From Nocardia vaccinii NBRC 15922 (lineage in GTDB: Bacteria; Actinomycetota; Actinomycetes; Mycobacteriales; Mycobacteriaceae): DNA of 64,000 bases. Every line of letters starts with the position of its first letter. Position 1 is the stretch's first letter. The stretch is taken from positions 1 to 64,000 of the forward strand of contig NZ_BDCC01000062.1 in the NCBI RefSeq assembly GCF_001613305.1, in the 5' to 3' direction. The position numbers were made by a program, and so were the translations under genes. Of the stretch, positions 9,435 through 17,485 are shown one piece after another. The notes beneath the pieces are model-generated. The model saw only the letters and a program-made list of their open reading frames with translations. It searched no databases and was not told where the DNA came from.

Positions 9435-9461
9435 CAGGTAACCGCACGACTTGGTTACCTG
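9435..9461. promoter_or_regulatory. Perfect inverted repeat upstream of the PAS-like gene
   Basis: CAGGTAACC (9435-9443) is mirrored exactly by GGTTACCTG (9453-9461), with a 9-base spacer. It starts 21 bases before the start codon of the PAS-like gene at 9413, a normal position for a repressor site or a 5'-leader hairpin. No T-run follows on either strand, so it is not an obvious terminator. Confidence 0.55.
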
Positions 9462-9493
9462 TTGAATGTACCGTTATCTAACGGCACATTCAA
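9462..9493. promoter_or_regulatory. 32-bp near-perfect palindrome, probable repressor operator
   Basis: TTGAATGTaCCGTTA (9462-9476) faces TAACGGcACATTCAA (9479-9493) with a 2-base centre and one mismatched pair. This long dyad lies directly beside the 9435-9461 repeat in the promoter region of the PAS-like gene. Its size and symmetry fit a TetR-class dimer (or pair of dimers). No TetR gene is adjacent, so the regulator is unknown. Confidence 0.6.
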
Positions 9494-9586
9494 TACGTAC
9501 GTTGGCGCGGCTCAGGACATGCCGAAGCACACGACATCGGACCGAAGCCCTCGACCGGCTCCGGCCCGATGCGGCTCGAACCGAGC

Positions 9587-10477
9587 TCAACCAGATACGG
9601 TCGCCGCGAGGACGCCCGCGCCGGCCAGAATCCCCACATCTCGCAGCTGCGAGGGCAGCACCCGCAGTCCCATCAGAAACCCGAGCCGGGCATGCGAGGT
9701 GACGGCCGATTGCAGCGCCCGCCACAGCACGGATCCAGCCTGGATCGCGGGCCCGCCGATGACGGCGAGCTCGACATCCAGCAACGCCGCGGCCGAGACG
9801 ATGGCCCGGCCGAGGGCGGTGCCGGCGCGTTCCAGCGCCTCGATCGCCACCGCGTCACCGGCCGCGGAGTTCGCCAGCAACTCCTCCGCCGAGGCCCCCG
9901 GCCATCCTTGTGCGCGAGCCCAGCGGACCATCGCCGCTTCCCCGGCCACCGCCTCCAGACAGCCGAGATTGCCGCATTCGCAACTATCCCCGAAACCCTG
10001 CACCATCATGTGACCGAAATGACCGGTATTTCCGGTCTTGCCGACCACAACCAGGCCGCCGACCATGACACCGGCGACGATCCGATCCGATACGTAGATC
10101 GACAGAGCATCGGTGGCCTGGACCGTCGCCCCGAAATTCCGCTCGGCCAGGGCCAGGCAGGCGCCGTCCAGAGCCAGCGCGACCGATGCGGCGGGGAACA
10201 TCTTGCGCACCTGCTCGACGATCCCGAATCCCGTGCGCCACTCGGGAATATCGTTCGGCGCGATCACGCCGGCGGCCAGGTCGATCGGTCCCGCGGAGGC
10301 GATGCCCACCGCGGCGACCTCGTCACCGCCGGCGTAGTCGAGCAGCAGATCGCGACACTCGTCCCAGACGTCCTCGGCGGGAACGGGTATCCGCCGGTAG
10401 TCGTCCGGGTCGACATCCTCGCCGACCGGCCCCACCGAGAGCCGAGTGGCGCCGATCTCCAATGCCAGAATTTTCAT
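9587..10477 (-). CDS. ROK-family sugar kinase-like protein
   Basis: The 296-residue protein has the ROK layout. There is an N-terminal phosphate loop LEIGATRLSVG, with Glu where Asp is usual, a probable catalytic Asp in LALDGACLALAE, and the zinc-binding signature GHF...SCECGNLGCLEA. No N-terminal HTH is present, so it is of the kinase rather than the repressor type; glucose or N-acetyl sugars are typical substrates. An AGGGGAAC ribosome site precedes the ATG. The N/D-to-L/D change next to the catalytic Asp and the Asp-to-Glu change in the first loop make activity somewhat uncertain. Confidence 0.75.
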   Translation of the reverse strand: MKILALEIGATRLSVGPVGEDVDPDDYRRIPVPAEDVWDECRDLLLDYAGGDEVAAVGIASAGPIDLAAGVIAPNDIPEWRTGFGIVEQVRKMFPAASVALALDGACLALAERNFGATVQATDALSIYVSDRIVAGVMVGGLVVVGKTGNTGHFGHMMVQGFGDSCECGNLGCLEAVAGEAAMVRWARAQGWPGASAEELLANSAAGDAVAIEALERAGTALGRAIVSAAALLDVELAVIGGPAIQAGSVLWRALQSAVTSHARLGFLMGLRVLPSQLRDVGILAGAGVLAATVSG

Positions 10478-10528
10478 GTTCCCCTACCGCCGAGAGGTTT
10501 TCGCGCGCTTTCGGATCTGCACCATAGC

Positions 10529-10981
10529 TCAGCAGGGCCCGGTTCCGGTGGGGCGGAGACGATGTCCCAGGACGATGCGACGCGGAGTCGAGGGCGCGGG
10601 CGCCGCAGCGGCGGGGCGGGTACCGGTGCGGATGATGCGCAGCGGCCGCCGATGATCCAGTGGCGCGGCTCGGTGACGTTCGAGGTTGTCCACGATCCTA
10701 CCGGTGCTGTCGTAAGCCACGCCTGCCCAGATCATCGCGCGCGGGCCGTCGCCGCGGGCGGTCAACTCCTGCACCAGTTGGTCACACGTGACGCGCAACG
10801 GACACTCGAAGCAGGTCTGCACGGCCGCGCGCCACGAATCGGGCGTTCCGACATCGAGATCCCAGTCGTTCGGGTCATCCGCACAGGGCGGGCGCTGAGC
10901 GGTGCGCCGTGGAAACGCCGTGACCTGCCTTGTCGCGGGGCGTGTTTCGATGGACGTGCGTTGTGGCTGCGTTGCATTCAT
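10529..10981 (-). CDS. WhiB-like Fe-S regulator
   Basis: Four cysteines (C33, C57, C60, C66) have the Wbl spacing C-x23-C-x2-C-x5-C that binds a 4Fe-4S cluster. IWAGVAYD (84-91) stands in for the family's G-(V/I)-W-G-G turn, with Ala replacing one Gly. An unusually long basic Ala/Pro/Arg tail of about 55 residues follows, which could bind DNA. Wbl proteins are transcription factors specific to actinobacteria that sense redox or NO and pair with sigma factor region 4. The target here is unknown. Confidence 0.8.
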   Translation of the reverse strand: MNATQPQRTSIETRPATRQVTAFPRRTAQRPPCADDPNDWDLDVGTPDSWRAAVQTCFECPLRVTCDQLVQELTARGDGPRAMIWAGVAYDSTGRIVDNLERHRAAPLDHRRPLRIIRTGTRPAAAAPAPSTPRRIVLGHRLRPTGTGPC

Positions 10982-11393
10982 AGCCGTCTCCGAGAGTGCC
11001 GAGGGTTCGCCGTGATGTACGCAAACCCGTTGGTCGGGCGGACATCAGGGCTGATCGACAGTCCCCGGAAGAACCAGCATCAATTGCTGTCGACGCAACG
11101 TTAACCGACGATTCGTCTGGCGGCAACCGGTTTCGCGCTGTGTAACGGCACGTTGATCAAGACGTCATCGGAGAGAGGCGCGGACACCGGCCGTCCGGTT
11201 GTCTGCCGGGTATGTCCGGGTATGTCTCCGCCTCGACAACGCCGGTGAGCAATCGAACACTTACCTACACCTCCCACCCCTGGGAAGCGTTACGGCTCTG
11301 TTGTGCAATGCCTCTGGGCGAAGATGGTCGCGGTGCCGCAGGCCGATTATTCGGCATCCGAGATGTCGATATCAGCAGCAGGAAGGTGATCTC
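10982..11393. other. Intergenic region between whiB-like gene and Gly-rich gene
   Basis: This 412-base gap separates divergent genes and must hold both promoters. I see no convincing coding frame. Short frames on the plus strand run into the Gly-rich gene but lack a ribosome site until 11394. No strong palindrome was noticed. Confidence 0.4.
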
Positions 11394-11900
11394 ATGGGGT
11401 GGCTGGGAATCGACTGGGGTTCGCTTGGAAAGTCCGCCCTCACAGGCGTTGCCGGCATGGCGGGCGCAACCCTGGGAACGATGGTCTGCCCGGGATTGGG
11501 AACCGCATTGGGCGCTGGGCTCGCCTCCGCCCTCGTCGGAGGCGGAATCACGGGTCTGCAAACCCACAGCTGGGACGCATTCGGCTCGGCAGCGCTGACC
11601 GACGGCCTCCTCGGCGCGGTCGGTGGTGGTTTAGCCGGAGGCGCCCTTCGCGGTTTCCTGGCGGAGGGCAGTACCGCCCTCGAAGGCGCGGCAATGGGCC
11701 TCAACAAACAGCTTGGCGAAAGCATCGCCGATGCCACAGTCACCGATGCCGGAATGCGTGGCGCGGCTTCGGAATTCTTGTCCTGGACCGGCGGCGCAGG
11801 CCTCGGTAGCTTCCTGGCCACCTTCACCAACCAGGATTCCCCATCGCAACCGAAGGTCACAAAACTTCCGACGAAGATCCTGAGCCCGACGCCGACCTAA
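11394..11900 (+). CDS. Glycine/alanine-rich hydrophobic small protein
   Basis: The start is the ATG at 11394, behind an AGGAAGG ribosome site; a longer upstream frame has no such site. The 168-residue product begins MGWLGIDWGSLGKS and is packed with GxxxG-type spacings (GAGLASALVGGG, GAVGGGLAGGALRG), like glycine-zipper membrane proteins. There is no cleavable signal sequence. Such proteins include pore-forming bacteriocins, T7SS/T4SS-linked effectors and membrane-stress proteins. I do not recognise a family. It lies some 3 kb beyond the T4SS operon on the other strand, so a link is only a suggestion. Confidence 0.55.
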   Translation: MGWLGIDWGSLGKSALTGVAGMAGATLGTMVCPGLGTALGAGLASALVGGGITGLQTHSWDAFGSAALTDGLLGAVGGGLAGGALRGFLAEGSTALEGAAMGLNKQLGESIADATVTDAGMRGAASEFLSWTGGAGLGSFLATFTNQDSPSQPKVTKLPTKILSPTPT

Positions 11901-11948
11901 CCGCGACCGACAGCACGCAACCGGGGTCGCGGCGCTGGCGCTCCCCTG

Positions 11949-12830
11949 TCACCGACGGATCGCGAACACACACCGTTCGATCGCCGAGACCGGCCCGGAC
12001 CGCCCCGCCGGACGCACATACCGCGACAGGTATTCCTCCGGCCCGACCTGCTCGGCCTCGCCCCACCCGTATTCCGCCAGCAGCTGCGCGACATCACCGG
12101 GATTCAGCCCGTAACGCCAGATCCGCTCGCGTTCCACTAAACGCCGACGCATGCGTGGTGCGTCGTACAGCCGCGTGCCGTCGAGAAAGTCCTTGCGCAC
12201 GTAGGTGAATGCGAGTCGGCTGCCGGAGGCCGCGCCGGACAGACAGTCGAGGGTGGCGCGGACCGCGGGCTCGGTCAGATACTGGGTGACGCCCTCCCAG
12301 ACGTACATGGTCCGAGTCCCGGGCCGGTGCCCGTGCGCGGTGAGCACCGCGCCGAGATCCTCGGTCTCGAAATCGATCGGTACCTGAACCACGTTGTCCG
12401 GCAGAGGCATTCGCCTTCGCTTGACATCGAGATTGCCCGGCGTGTCCACCTCGAAATCCGCGATCCGGGCGGCCACGCGATAACCGCGGGTATCGAATCC
12501 GGCGCCGAGCAGTACCACCGCCTCGATGCCCGCATCGATCGCCTCGGCGAGACGGTCGTCGATATAGCGTTTGCGGCAGGCGATGCTGTTCCACAGTCCG
12601 GGAGCTTCCCGATCGGTGAGCGACACCAGCCAACGCCGCAGCGGTCGCGGACGTAGCGCCGCACGCAGCGCACCCGGCAGCATGGCCGCGGCGAGATCGT
12701 CGTCGACCAGTCGCCGCTCGGCCGGGAACCATTGTTCGGCGGCCGCGATCAGCATCGGCCCGACGGCCGTGCCCGACACCTTGGCCGCGGTATCTCCATT
12801 TGCCGCACCGGAATCCACCGTGCCCGCCAT
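11949..12830 (-). CDS. SAM-dependent methyltransferase, leucine carboxyl methyltransferase-like (TIGR00027 type)
   Basis: The 293-residue protein starts at the ATG at 12830, behind GGAAGGA; 26 further codons upstream are open but lack a ribosome site. The SAM-binding loop VVLLGAGFDTRGYR and the EGVTQYL motif are hallmarks of the PF04072 family, present in many copies in mycobacteria and Nocardia. The substrate is unknown for most members, although the eukaryotic relative methylates a C-terminal leucine. There is no obvious operon partner. Confidence 0.85.
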   Translation of the reverse strand: MAGTVDSGAANGDTAAKVSGTAVGPMLIAAAEQWFPAERRLVDDDLAAAMLPGALRAALRPRPLRRWLVSLTDREAPGLWNSIACRKRYIDDRLAEAIDAGIEAVVLLGAGFDTRGYRVAARIADFEVDTPGNLDVKRRRMPLPDNVVQVPIDFETEDLGAVLTAHGHRPGTRTMYVWEGVTQYLTEPAVRATLDCLSGAASGSRLAFTYVRKDFLDGTRLYDAPRMRRRLVERERIWRYGLNPGDVAQLLAEYGWGEAEQVGPEEYLSRYVRPAGRSGPVSAIERCVFAIRR

Positions 12831-12977
12831 ACGCCGATTCCTTCCGGATCGAATGATGTGCACGCACAGTATCCGCAGTGCTGTCAAGGACGGTGTCACC
12901 CGGGGCACAAGGCGAGAGAAAACCCAGGTAACGCGGCCATTATGTGATCTTGAATTGCATCGCGCTATCGATGTACT

Positions 12978-13292
12978 TCAGTAACACCGGTCGGCGTGGC
13001 GCTGCTGCGAAGAGCTCCGAACTGCGGAACGCCCGCACCGCGGGGAGCAGTGCTGGGCATCCGCGCGTAAACCGTTGCAAACTGACCACATTCGATCACC
13101 GCACCCCGGGCACAGGACCCCACCTGCCTGTCTATCCTGTTGCGACCGGACACATCCGGCCAGGAACCTCTTACGGAAGCGATAGCAACAGGCGACGCAG
13201 GCCGCAGAACAGTGGCGGCGCAGCGGATCAACGTCGCAAGGAAGCGCACGCCGGCAGGCAGGACAGATGCGCGGTGGAGACCGTCGGCCCAC
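12978..13292 (-). CDS. Small double zinc-ribbon protein
   Basis: The 104-residue GTG-started frame has two cysteine-rich modules. The first is CPACRR...RRHCSAAC and the second CPGCGDRM...RADAQHCSPRC, each with the C-x2-C / C-x3-C pairing of short actinobacterial zinc-ribbon proteins. An alternative frame (12965-13300) overlaps but lacks this pattern. Such proteins are small and of unknown function, often near mobile DNA. The ribosome site (GGAAGG) is very close to the start, so the exact start is uncertain. The call rests on the paired cysteine pattern alone. Confidence 0.5.
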   Translation of the reverse strand: MGRRSPPRICPACRRALPCDVDPLRRHCSAACVACCYRFRKRFLAGCVRSQQDRQAGGVLCPGCGDRMWSVCNGLRADAQHCSPRCGRSAVRSSSQQRHADRCY

Positions 13293-13855
13293 CCTTCCAT
13301 GGTCGCCCGAGGAACCTGTGCCGGACTCGACTACGGCTCAGAAGGTTGAAAGTCCGAATCGGCGCGATCCCCATCAGCCACAACGGAAGTCGCAGCATGC
13401 ACGTTCTGCGCAGAATTGCAGCCGAATTCGAGCGTCACAGGGTGCCTCGAGCGACTTTGGATCCAGACGAAAAGTAGCGTCAGGTGGGCAGCGGTTGGCG
13501 CGGCATTGTTCATCCGCACCGAACCCTCGAATGCATCCATATCGCGAGCCCTCCCCGACGTCTACGCCGTGCTACAGGAGCGCGGCCGGCCGCAAAATCT
13601 CCTCGATACTGCAGCTACCAACGCCGCCTGCACGACCCGACGCAACGCTGTTGCCGGAGTATGTGATCACTCGGGAGATGGACGCCATGTTGTCCAGGAA
13701 CGGCCGAACAACTCACGATGCGATGGACCCGCATCTCAGCCCATGCCGATCGACATCTCGCCGTTGACCTGGTGGTCTGCCACGCTGGGCTCAGGGTGGC
13801 GTTTCGCGTCGGCTCGAAACCATATGCCGACTCGTGAGGGGGCCAGGCGGACCTG
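13293..13855. other. Non-coding or decayed stretch
   Basis: These 563 bases contain only short, mutually overlapping frames with no recognisable protein motif and no good ribosome site. Base composition drops toward the kinase-like gene. It may be decayed accessory DNA. Confidence 0.4.
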
Positions 13856-14869
13856 TCAGATGAACTGGATCGTCTTGTATTGGATGAAGTCACGGTGTCT
13901 CCTGAGCGTGTATTTGATGGCATCCTCGCTCACGAGATCTTGGATGGCACTGCCGATCCGATCCGGACTCACGGCTGTGACATTGCGTATTACATCCGGG
14001 TGGAAGTTCGGATGCTGGTAGTGCCTTTTCACCAGTACGGAATCGGTGTACGAGAAACCATTCGATCCACGTGTGGGATCCGGCGATTCTGGAAATGAGT
14101 AGCCGTGATCGAACAGAACCATATCGTCCTTGCGGCTATGTCCTGGATTTCCGTCGTGCCGTGGGCGAATGTTACCCTCGTGACCATCGTAGTTGCCGAT
14201 TATGTGGTGACTGGCGGCACCCATATGCCTGTCTATTCTCTGATATTCTGACCAGCTTTTGCTGGATTTGAGTTGCGCGAACTCCTGAATCATTCCCGGA
14301 CCGCGCGGACCGTCTTCGAGCAGTGCTGTCGTAGGAACCATGGGTCTGCGGGGAGAAAACATGTTGATCACCCTGTACGCGGCGACCTCTCTCTTCGCCA
14401 ATGCTCCGGCTTCGTGGGGGAGCCAGTCGTGATTGTTGTGTTCTTCTTCTGCGAACGGTTTATAGACGTTCAATCGGCCTTTGTCGTCGAGCCAGATGTG
14501 AACTCCGTTCAGGGTTGGTTCCCCATTGGGGGACAAGGTCAGGGACTTGGACAGAGGATGCTCACTCACCAGACGACGGCTGCTCAACTCGAGTTCGGCC
14601 TCGCTCGGTGTGTACAGCGGATATTTTGTGCCATCAGGTCGCAACAGTGATTCCGGTTGAGCGGGCGGCCGCAGTTCGGTCACGCTTTCCAGCCTCAGCG
14701 CGATACCGTGATCGGCTGTTCGCAGATCTCGGGTGGTCAGATCGAGTGTGCGGCCGACGTCCCGTAATCGCCGGGTTTCGACATCGGCTATTTCCCTCGC
14801 GGCCTGGGTAAGATGCTGGGCGACCTCAGCGTAGGCCCGATGGAGGGCATCGCCCTCGAATTCGCTCAC
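13856..14869 (-). CDS. PI3/4-kinase/HipA-like kinase-fold protein
   Basis: The 337-residue protein has an N-terminal helical part (about 1-65) and a C-terminal domain with atypical-kinase features. These are VYKP with Lys137 as the likely ATP lysine, KREVAAY (Glu162 as its partner), D228-G-H230-E-G-N233 as a HipA/PI-kinase catalytic loop (D-x-H-x-x-N), and LFDHG with Asp254 as the metal aspartate. All key residues are present, so it may be active. The coding DNA is clearly less GC-rich than its neighbours, a sign of transfer. A 110-residue partner gene lies 15 bases upstream on the same strand. A toxin, effector or signalling kinase are all possible; the kinase fold itself is an inference from motifs. 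Confidence 0.6.
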   Translation of the reverse strand: MSEFEGDALHRAYAEVAQHLTQAAREIADVETRRLRDVGRTLDLTTRDLRTADHGIALRLESVTELRPPAQPESLLRPDGTKYPLYTPSEAELELSSRRLVSEHPLSKSLTLSPNGEPTLNGVHIWLDDKGRLNVYKPFAEEEHNNHDWLPHEAGALAKREVAAYRVINMFSPRRPMVPTTALLEDGPRGPGMIQEFAQLKSSKSWSEYQRIDRHMGAASHHIIGNYDGHEGNIRPRHDGNPGHSRKDDMVLFDHGYSFPESPDPTRGSNGFSYTDSVLVKRHYQHPNFHPDVIRNVTAVSPDRIGSAIQDLVSEDAIKYTLRRHRDFIQYKTIQFI

Positions 14870-14884
14870 GATGCTGTGATCTCG

Positions 14885-15217
14885 TCACGATGACCACGGC
14901 GACTTCGGTGCCGCCGAGGGTGTGCCGGGTTCTGTCGGCGCATTCGCACTTTCGTCGACGACACGGCAGTAGCTCATAGGACGAGACTGCAGCAGTGCGC
15001 ACATGAAAGCGGGCCCGTCGTCGGGCGTGACTCGACTTGCGTCCGTGCGTATGCCGATACCGTCGGAGTACCACCGCTGCGCGAGTGGGCAACAGTCGGG
15101 CCGACGCAACGCGAGTATGACGGTGCCGTGCGGTGTCAGCCGGAATTCAGCCATGCGCTCGTAGTCCTCGCCCACCAATTCGTATACCACGACCACGGTC
15201 GGTGTGGATTCGTCCAT
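14885..15217 (-). CDS. Small protein co-transcribed with the kinase-like gene
   Basis: The ATG at 15217 follows a strong GAGGAAGAG ribosome site; an upstream open extension lacks one. The 110-residue product looks like a single alpha/beta domain. It opens with STPTVVVVYELVGEDYERM and contains TPDDGPAFMCALLQ and SYCRVVDES, without a signal peptide or membrane helix. I do not recognise a family. It ends 15 bases before the kinase-like gene starts, so the two are surely one transcription unit. The layout resembles small antitoxin/immunity or HipS-like partners of kinase toxins, but that is inference only. Confidence 0.6.
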   Translation of the reverse strand: MDESTPTVVVVYELVGEDYERMAEFRLTPHGTVILALRRPDCCPLAQRWYSDGIGIRTDASRVTPDDGPAFMCALLQSRPMSYCRVVDESANAPTEPGTPSAAPKSPWSS

Positions 15218-15879
15218 CCCGTTTCTCTTCCTCTCCGCCCACGACTGTCGCGGGCCAATTGGACGGCGACCGCGTTGTCGAGGTCGGGTCCGCTCCGTAC
15301 GGAACGAGCTGCGCTTGTCAGCCGGTGCGGATATGCTCCCTCGGCTGAGCGCCATGCAAGCGAGGCAAGGCGGCGATGCTGCTCCGGTATACCAGCCAGT
15401 GGATGCGGAGAATTCGCTCCTTCGACCCTTGGTAGCGCCCGAGACGTATAGGCGGTCCCGGGTCGGCCTGCGCAGGCGACAGGTCCGGGTTGCAGTGAGA
15501 TTATCGGAGCGGCTGGACGGATGCGTCACCGACGACTCGACGGATGACACCAGACACCGTGTCTGACATACTGATTCCCGACAAATTCCGGCGTCACCTG
15601 GGACCTACGGGACGATCAGGTCTGTGGTTCGGACGCCGGATCTTTCGCTGTGTTGTTCGTCGGTGCTGTCCTATGGGCTGTGGTTTGCGTGGTTCGGGTG
15701 AGCCGGTAGCTTTGGGTGCCTTCAGGCAAGAACGCACTCTTCTGCCGCATACCGGGCGATCGGTTACCTCGTAATCGTTTGATCGACAGGCGATCTCACG
15801 GTCAAACCGATGACCGGTTGACCAGCGCGCGGTTCGAGGTATTCGGCCATGCGTTGTCGATGATCGTTACAGTGTTGTC
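15218..15879. other. Intergenic region before the methyltransferase remnant
   Basis: These 662 bases must hold the promoter of the kinase operon (minus) and that of the methyltransferase remnant (plus). Short frames on both strands show no recognisable motif. A TACAGT about 12 bases before the GTG at 15880 could be a -10 box giving a near-leaderless transcript. Confidence 0.4.
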
Positions 15880-16547
15880 GTGAACCTGCTTTCACGCATC
15901 GACCGGTTCAACCGTCGGCATCCTTGGAGTCACAACGACTTCTATGGTGGCTGGGTGGCCGACAAAGTGGGTTCCAGCGGAGCCCGGCGTGTGCTCGATA
16001 TCGGCTGTGGCACAGGGAATCTGATCGATCGACTGCGGACGCGAGTCGACCACGTCACCGGAATCGAGCCCGATCCCGCAACAGCACACTTCGCTGCAAC
16101 CCGCTTCAGCAAGGCCGAGTCCGTCGTGATCGAGCAGGTTCGATTCGACCAGTTCCGATCGACCGGCGAATGGGACGCGATAACACTGGTCGCCAGCCTT
16201 CACCATCTCCCACTGACTGAGACCTGCGCGAGCTGAACCGGCGCCTGTCCCCGAGTGGACGACTGGTCATCATCGACCGCTTCCGGGAATCGACCCCGAT
16301 CGATCACGCAACAGGTTCGCTGCCGTGGCAGCGAACTGATCGCCGGGGTGGCGGGTTGATTCGAAGATTGCTCGCCGGCAACTACGCGCCCACGCCAGAG
16401 TCCTGGATGAACCTGTCGACGCCCGACATGCGCCTCTCGGCGAGTGGTCGCTCGTGGCGACAAAGGGGATGCGGCCCGAGGCTGTCCGGACGCCGACAGC
16501 CCTTTACAACTCCACCACCTGGGCGGCTATTCCGGTGGCGGATGTGA
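15880..16547 (+). pseudogene. Frameshifted class I SAM methyltransferase
   Basis: The first frame (15880-16220) encodes a typical methyltransferase N-half with the SAM motif VLDIGCGTGN and ends at LHHLPLTE. The natural continuation, DLRELNRRLSPSGRLVII, is then in another frame from 16221, while the original frame stops at 16236. A second shift is likely near 16430, where a third frame reads EWSLVATKGMRPE. So the gene carries at least one indel and is probably dead. A sequencing error cannot be excluded for a single indel, but two make decay more likely. Confidence 0.7.
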
Positions 16548-16960
16548 CCCGGCCCGCGGGCCGCGCCTGGGGGCCGCAGGGCGTAGGCGGACACGAGCTG
16601 GTCGGTCAGGTGCAGCGGCGGCTGGGCCCCTGCACCCGGCCGGGACTATCCTCGGCAGGTCCCTACCTCCCCGTAGAAAGTGCCTCCCCCGCCGAAACGG
16701 CCGCTGTCATGCCCAGCTTCCCACCCGGACGAGCTGACCCCCGCTCGCCGTGCGCGAGGTGTGGACCGCCAGTCTCAACCCCGGCCGCCGCCCTCACGAT
16801 CCCGCTCGACGGCGTCGGCCTCGGCGGAATCGCCGTCGCGCAAGATTGGTGGGATCGGGCATTGCCTTTGCCCTGTGCCGCGAGATGGCCGGGGCCGCGG
16901 CCGGATCGGCCGCGCCGTGCTCGAGTACGCGCGCCGCGACAGCGTCGAGCCGGGCCCGGG
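16548..16960. other. Stretch without a supported gene
   Basis: These 413 bases carry long open frames only because of high GC. No motif, ribosome site or codon pattern supports a gene. It lies between the methyltransferase remnant and the SnoaL-like gene. Confidence 0.4.
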
Positions 16961-17398
16961 TCAGCCGATGATGCCGAGTTGCTGCAAGTGGGCGACGTCG
17001 TCGCGCACACCCCAGTGCTCGACGACCTTGCCCTCGGCGTCGAAGCGCATCCAATGGATCTGCCGGAACCGGAACTCCCGCCCGGACGGCTCGTGCCCCA
17101 TGAATGGGCCCAGGTGGGTACCGACGTACCAATTGCGCATCACCACGACGTCGCCGGCGGCGACCATGTCCTCGATCTCGGTCCGGGCGTCGGGAAATGC
17201 GGAGCGCAACATGGTGATCAGTCCACGGATCGGATCGATCCCGACCTGATGCGCGGACGGTGCGGTGTGGTTGATCACCTCCGGCGCGAACGCCTCGTCC
17301 AAGACATCCAAGCGACCCTGGTCGAAGGCCTCCTGATAGATGCGTCGCATGGTGTTGATGTTGCGTTCGGTGGTGGTGGTGTTCGCTATCTCGATCAT
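16961..17398 (-). CDS. SnoaL-like/NTF2-fold polyketide-cyclase family protein
   Basis: The 145-residue protein starts MIEIANTTTT at 17398 and has the SnoaL pattern: an N-terminal helix RIYQEAFDQGRLDVLDEAF, then INHTAPSA, SAFPDARTEIEDMVAAGDVV and a WGVRDD strand. These proteins are small cone-shaped barrels acting as cyclases, isomerases or ligand binders. It is divergent from the LuxR regulator, with a palindrome between them, and may be its target. Confidence 0.75.
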   Translation of the reverse strand: MIEIANTTTTERNINTMRRIYQEAFDQGRLDVLDEAFAPEVINHTAPSAHQVGIDPIRGLITMLRSAFPDARTEIEDMVAAGDVVVMRNWYVGTHLGPFMGHEPSGREFRFRQIHWMRFDAEGKVVEHWGVRDDVAHLQQLGIIG

Positions 17399-17433
17399 GG
17401 CTACGACGCTAGGAACGCGGCGCGCGAGCGCCC

Positions 17434-17451
17434 ATCCCAGAAAGCTGGGAT
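17434..17451. promoter_or_regulatory. Palindrome between divergent SnoaL-like and LuxR genes
   Basis: ATCCCAG (17434-17440) is mirrored exactly by CTGGGAT (17445-17451) with a 4-base centre. An outer pair, GGAACG (17412-17417) and CGTTCC (17453-17458), extends the symmetry. It sits in the 87-base divergent promoter region, a natural site for the LuxR protein or another dimer. Confidence 0.5.
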
Positions 17452-17485
17452 CCGTTCCGCCGGGCCGTCCGCTTACGCTCGTGTC

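Noticed and set aside
12944-13477. Plus-strand frame of 177 codons
   Set aside because: No ribosome site or motif; the opposite strand carries the paired cysteine pattern of a zinc-ribbon protein.
16454-16650. Alcohol-dehydrogenase-like string GHELVGQV in a plus-strand frame
   Set aside because: The match is eight residues long, with no cofactor motif or metal ligands around it; chance in GC-rich DNA is more likely.
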